From positions 1-7,231 of the forward strand of contig JBDHIK010000160.1 in the NCBI GenBank assembly GCA_039587475.1: 7,231 nucleotides of DNA, read 5' to 3'. Positions 5,550 to 7,231 of the stretch are shown here, one piece after another. The position numbers were made by a program, and so were the translations under genes. This DNA is from N074bin45 sp039587475. Lineage in GTDB: Bacteria > Gemmatimonadota > Gemmatimonadetes > Gemmatimonadales > GWC2-71-9. How positions within the stretch are numbered: position 1 is the stretch's first letter; each line of letters begins with the position of its first letter. The notes beneath the pieces were generated by a model. The model searched no databases and had not been told where the DNA came from. It saw only the letters and a program-made list of their open reading frames with translations.

Positions 5550-7231
5550 ATGGCCGGCTGCAGCGTCCCGGAACTCCTCGCTCGGTCCGAGCTCCCCGAG
5601 GAGATCATTGCGGCGATCCGGTCGCTCCTCCGCCAGTCGAACCTGTCCAGCGCGCGCGCCGTCGACGTGTGTCATGAACTGATCCACCACTTCGAGGACG
5701 GACTGGCGCGGGGCCGGCGCCCCGAGGAACTCCTGACCCAGTTCGGTGATCCGGTCCGAACAGGCGCCTTGATTGGCCGGTGGGGCACGAGACGAAGCCC
5801 GCTCCATCCCGACCGCTCGCGCGGCCGGGTGGTCGACCTGGTGGCCGGCATCGCGGGCGACCTCAGGGTGGCGCTGCGCGGCTTGCGACGGCGCCCGGCC
5901 TTCGCCGCGTTCGCCCTGTCCATTCTTGCATTGGGCGTCGGGGCCACCGGGGCCATCTTTTCCGTGGTCCACGGCGTCCTGCTCGAGCCGCTTCCCTATC
6001 CCCGGTCCGATCGCCTGGTCAACGTCTGGCAGACCAACCCCGAGTGGCGTGACTCCCCGGTGCCGTTCCTCCGCGTCATGGCCAACCGGTTCCCGGCTTC
6101 GTGGCCCATCCTGCAGACGTGGGACAGCACGCTGACGACCCTGTCGGCGGTGGGCGGATACAGCGAGGACGAGAAGATCCTGGCGGGCGACGCCGGGACC
6201 GAGCGACTCGAGGTCCACCGCGTCACCGCCGGGGTGTTCGAGGCGCTGGGCGTCCCGGCGGCTCGCGGGCGGTTCCTCACGCGGGCCGATGACGTAGCCG
6301 GCGGGCCGCCGGTGGCGGTGCTGAGCGACGGTCTGTGGCGCCGGCAATTTGGAGCCCGGCCTGACCTCGTGGGTCGGACCATCACGCTGGACGGGGCGCC
6401 GGTCACGGTGATCGGGATCATGCCCCCGGGTTTCACCTTTCCCGAGCACTACGGTGCGTTGTGGCTCCCGTTCTCCGATGCCGACCGGCGCATGGGACCG
6501 GGCTCGCAATTCATGAATGCCGTCGGCCGCCTGGCCGATGGGGCGGACCTCACCAGCGTCCAGGCCGAACTCGAGGTCATTGCGGCGGCCCAGGCGGCAG
6601 AACTCGACTCGGAATACGGCGCCCGGGTGGCGTCGCGGATGGACGAAGTGGTGGGGTCGGTACGACCGGCCATCATCCTCCTGTCGCTGACCGTGGTGGT
6701 GGTGCTGCTGATCGCCTGCGTCAACCTGGCCAACCTCCTCCTCATCCGTGGGTCCGAACGCCGGGGCGAGTTCGCCGTCCGGGGCGCGCTGGGCGCCAAC
6801 ATCGCCGCGCTGCGGCGCCAGGTGGTGGTCGAGGGTGCGCTGCTCGGCCTTCTGGGCGGAATGGGAGGCGTGGTCCTGGCGGCGCTGGTCATCGATCCCC
6901 TGCGGCAATGGATGCCGGCGTCGGTGCCGCGAACGGGCAACATCGGGTTGAGCTGGCCCGTGCTGGCGGCGTCGATGGCGGCCGGGGTGGTGACGGCGCT
7001 CGTGGCCAGTCTGGCGCCGACGCTGCGTCTGGCCGGCCGCGACCTGATGAGTTGGATGCGCGAAGGCGCCCGGGGAAGCGCCGGGCGCGAACGGCACCGC
7101 TTGCGGGCAGCCTTCGTGGTCGTACAGGTGGCGGCCGCGTTCGTGCTCGTGGCCGGGGCCGGCGTGCTGGGCCGGAGTTTCGCGTCCCTGGTTTCCATCG
7201 ACCCGGGATTCCCGACGGACCGGCTGTTGGT
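5550..7231 (+). CDS. ADOP-type FtsX/MacB permease 2, N-terminal part, runs off the right edge
   Basis: The frame is open from the ATG at 5550 to the window edge, giving 560 residues plus two bases. Residues 1-75 form a soluble N-terminal domain with CHELIHHFEDGLARGRRPEE (41-60) and LLTQFGDP (61-68), resembling the HAAS-type helical domain found with PadR regulators. The first membrane helix (about 117-143) leads to PLPYPRSDRLVNVWQ (147-161). The periplasmic MacB-like domain follows, with ARGRFLTRADD (238-248) and VIGIMPPGF (287-295). The first FtsX domain has helices near 373-398, 427-449 and 468-491, with GEFAVRGALGAN at 406-417. A further helix at 520-540 and SIDPGFPTDRLL (549-560) begin the second half of the duplicated architecture. 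A complete ADOP permease is usually around 800-900 residues, so about a third lies beyond the edge. No ATPase gene is adjacent and the substrate is unknown. Confidence 0.88.
   Translation, partial: MAGCSVPELLARSELPEEIIAAIRSLLRQSNLSSARAVDVCHELIHHFEDGLARGRRPEELLTQFGDPVRTGALIGRWGTRRSPLHPDRSRGRVVDLVAGIAGDLRVALRGLRRRPAFAAFALSILALGVGATGAIFSVVHGVLLEPLPYPRSDRLVNVWQTNPEWRDSPVPFLRVMANRFPASWPILQTWDSTLTTLSAVGGYSEDEKILAGDAGTERLEVHRVTAGVFEALGVPAARGRFLTRADDVAGGPPVAVLSDGLWRRQFGARPDLVGRTITLDGAPVTVIGIMPPGFTFPEHYGALWLPFSDADRRMGPGSQFMNAVGRLADGADLTSVQAELEVIAAAQAAELDSEYGARVASRMDEVVGSVRPAIILLSLTVVVVLLIACVNLANLLLIRGSERRGEFAVRGALGANIAALRRQVVVEGALLGLLGGMGGVVLAALVIDPLRQWMPASVPRTGNIGLSWPVLAASMAAGVVTALVASLAPTLRLAGRDLMSWMREGARGSAGRERHRLRAAFVVVQVAAAFVLVAGAGVLGRSFASLVSIDPGFPTDRLL

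Noticed and set aside
5448..7097. 549-codon minus-strand open frame opposite permease 2
   Set aside because: It is the antisense shadow of a permease with clear domain motifs on the plus strand, and its composition is low in hydrophobic residues and unlike a real protein.
1..7231. CRISPR arrays, tRNA or rRNA genes, insertion sequences, phage genes or a toxin–antitoxin or defence system
   Set aside because: I looked for spaced direct repeats, transposase or integrase motifs and RNA gene signatures and saw none. The genes fit ordinary chromosomal transport, regulation and electron transfer.

Overview
The window is GC-rich, gene-dense bacterial DNA. It encodes two large FtsX/MacB-type permeases of the ADOP kind (acidobacterial duplicated orphan permeases), each preceded by a small PadR-family regulator. 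No permease ATPase gene is visible. PadR–ADOP pairs are typical of Acidobacteriota, Gemmatimonadota and relatives. With the small c-type cytochromes and a Gemmatimonadota-like membrane protein, this suggests such an organism; that assignment is inference, since no marker gene is present.

Layout, left to right. (1) 1-183, minus: the first 61 codons of an exported RidA-like protein that runs off the left edge. (2) 321-2964, minus: an ADOP permease broken by a frame change near 2515-2522. A strong inverted repeat lies just past its stop codon. (3) 2964-3323, minus: PadR regulator 1, whose stop overlaps the permease start. Its upstream region holds three adjacent palindromes. (4) 3478-4146, plus: an unrecognised protein with two predicted membrane segments. 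(5) 4223-4585, plus: a membrane-anchored mono-haem cytochrome c. (6) 4598-5026, minus: a lipoprotein mono-haem cytochrome c, convergent with the previous gene and only 12 bases from it. (7) 5162-5190: two tandem palindromic boxes. (8) 5210-5548, plus: PadR regulator 2. (9) 5550 to the right edge, plus: a second ADOP permease, intact as far as it is seen.

The likely working picture is two separately regulated PadR–permease modules flanking a small cytochrome region. Each PadR protein probably represses its own operon through the palindromes in its promoter. The two permeases have different N-terminal domains, so they are not a recent tandem duplication. The cytochromes are exported, one tethered by a helix and the other by lipid, and could pass electrons at the outer face of the cytoplasmic membrane. 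Nothing in the sequence shows that they work with the permeases. The clearest oddities are the broken permease and the two well-formed candidate PadR operator regions.
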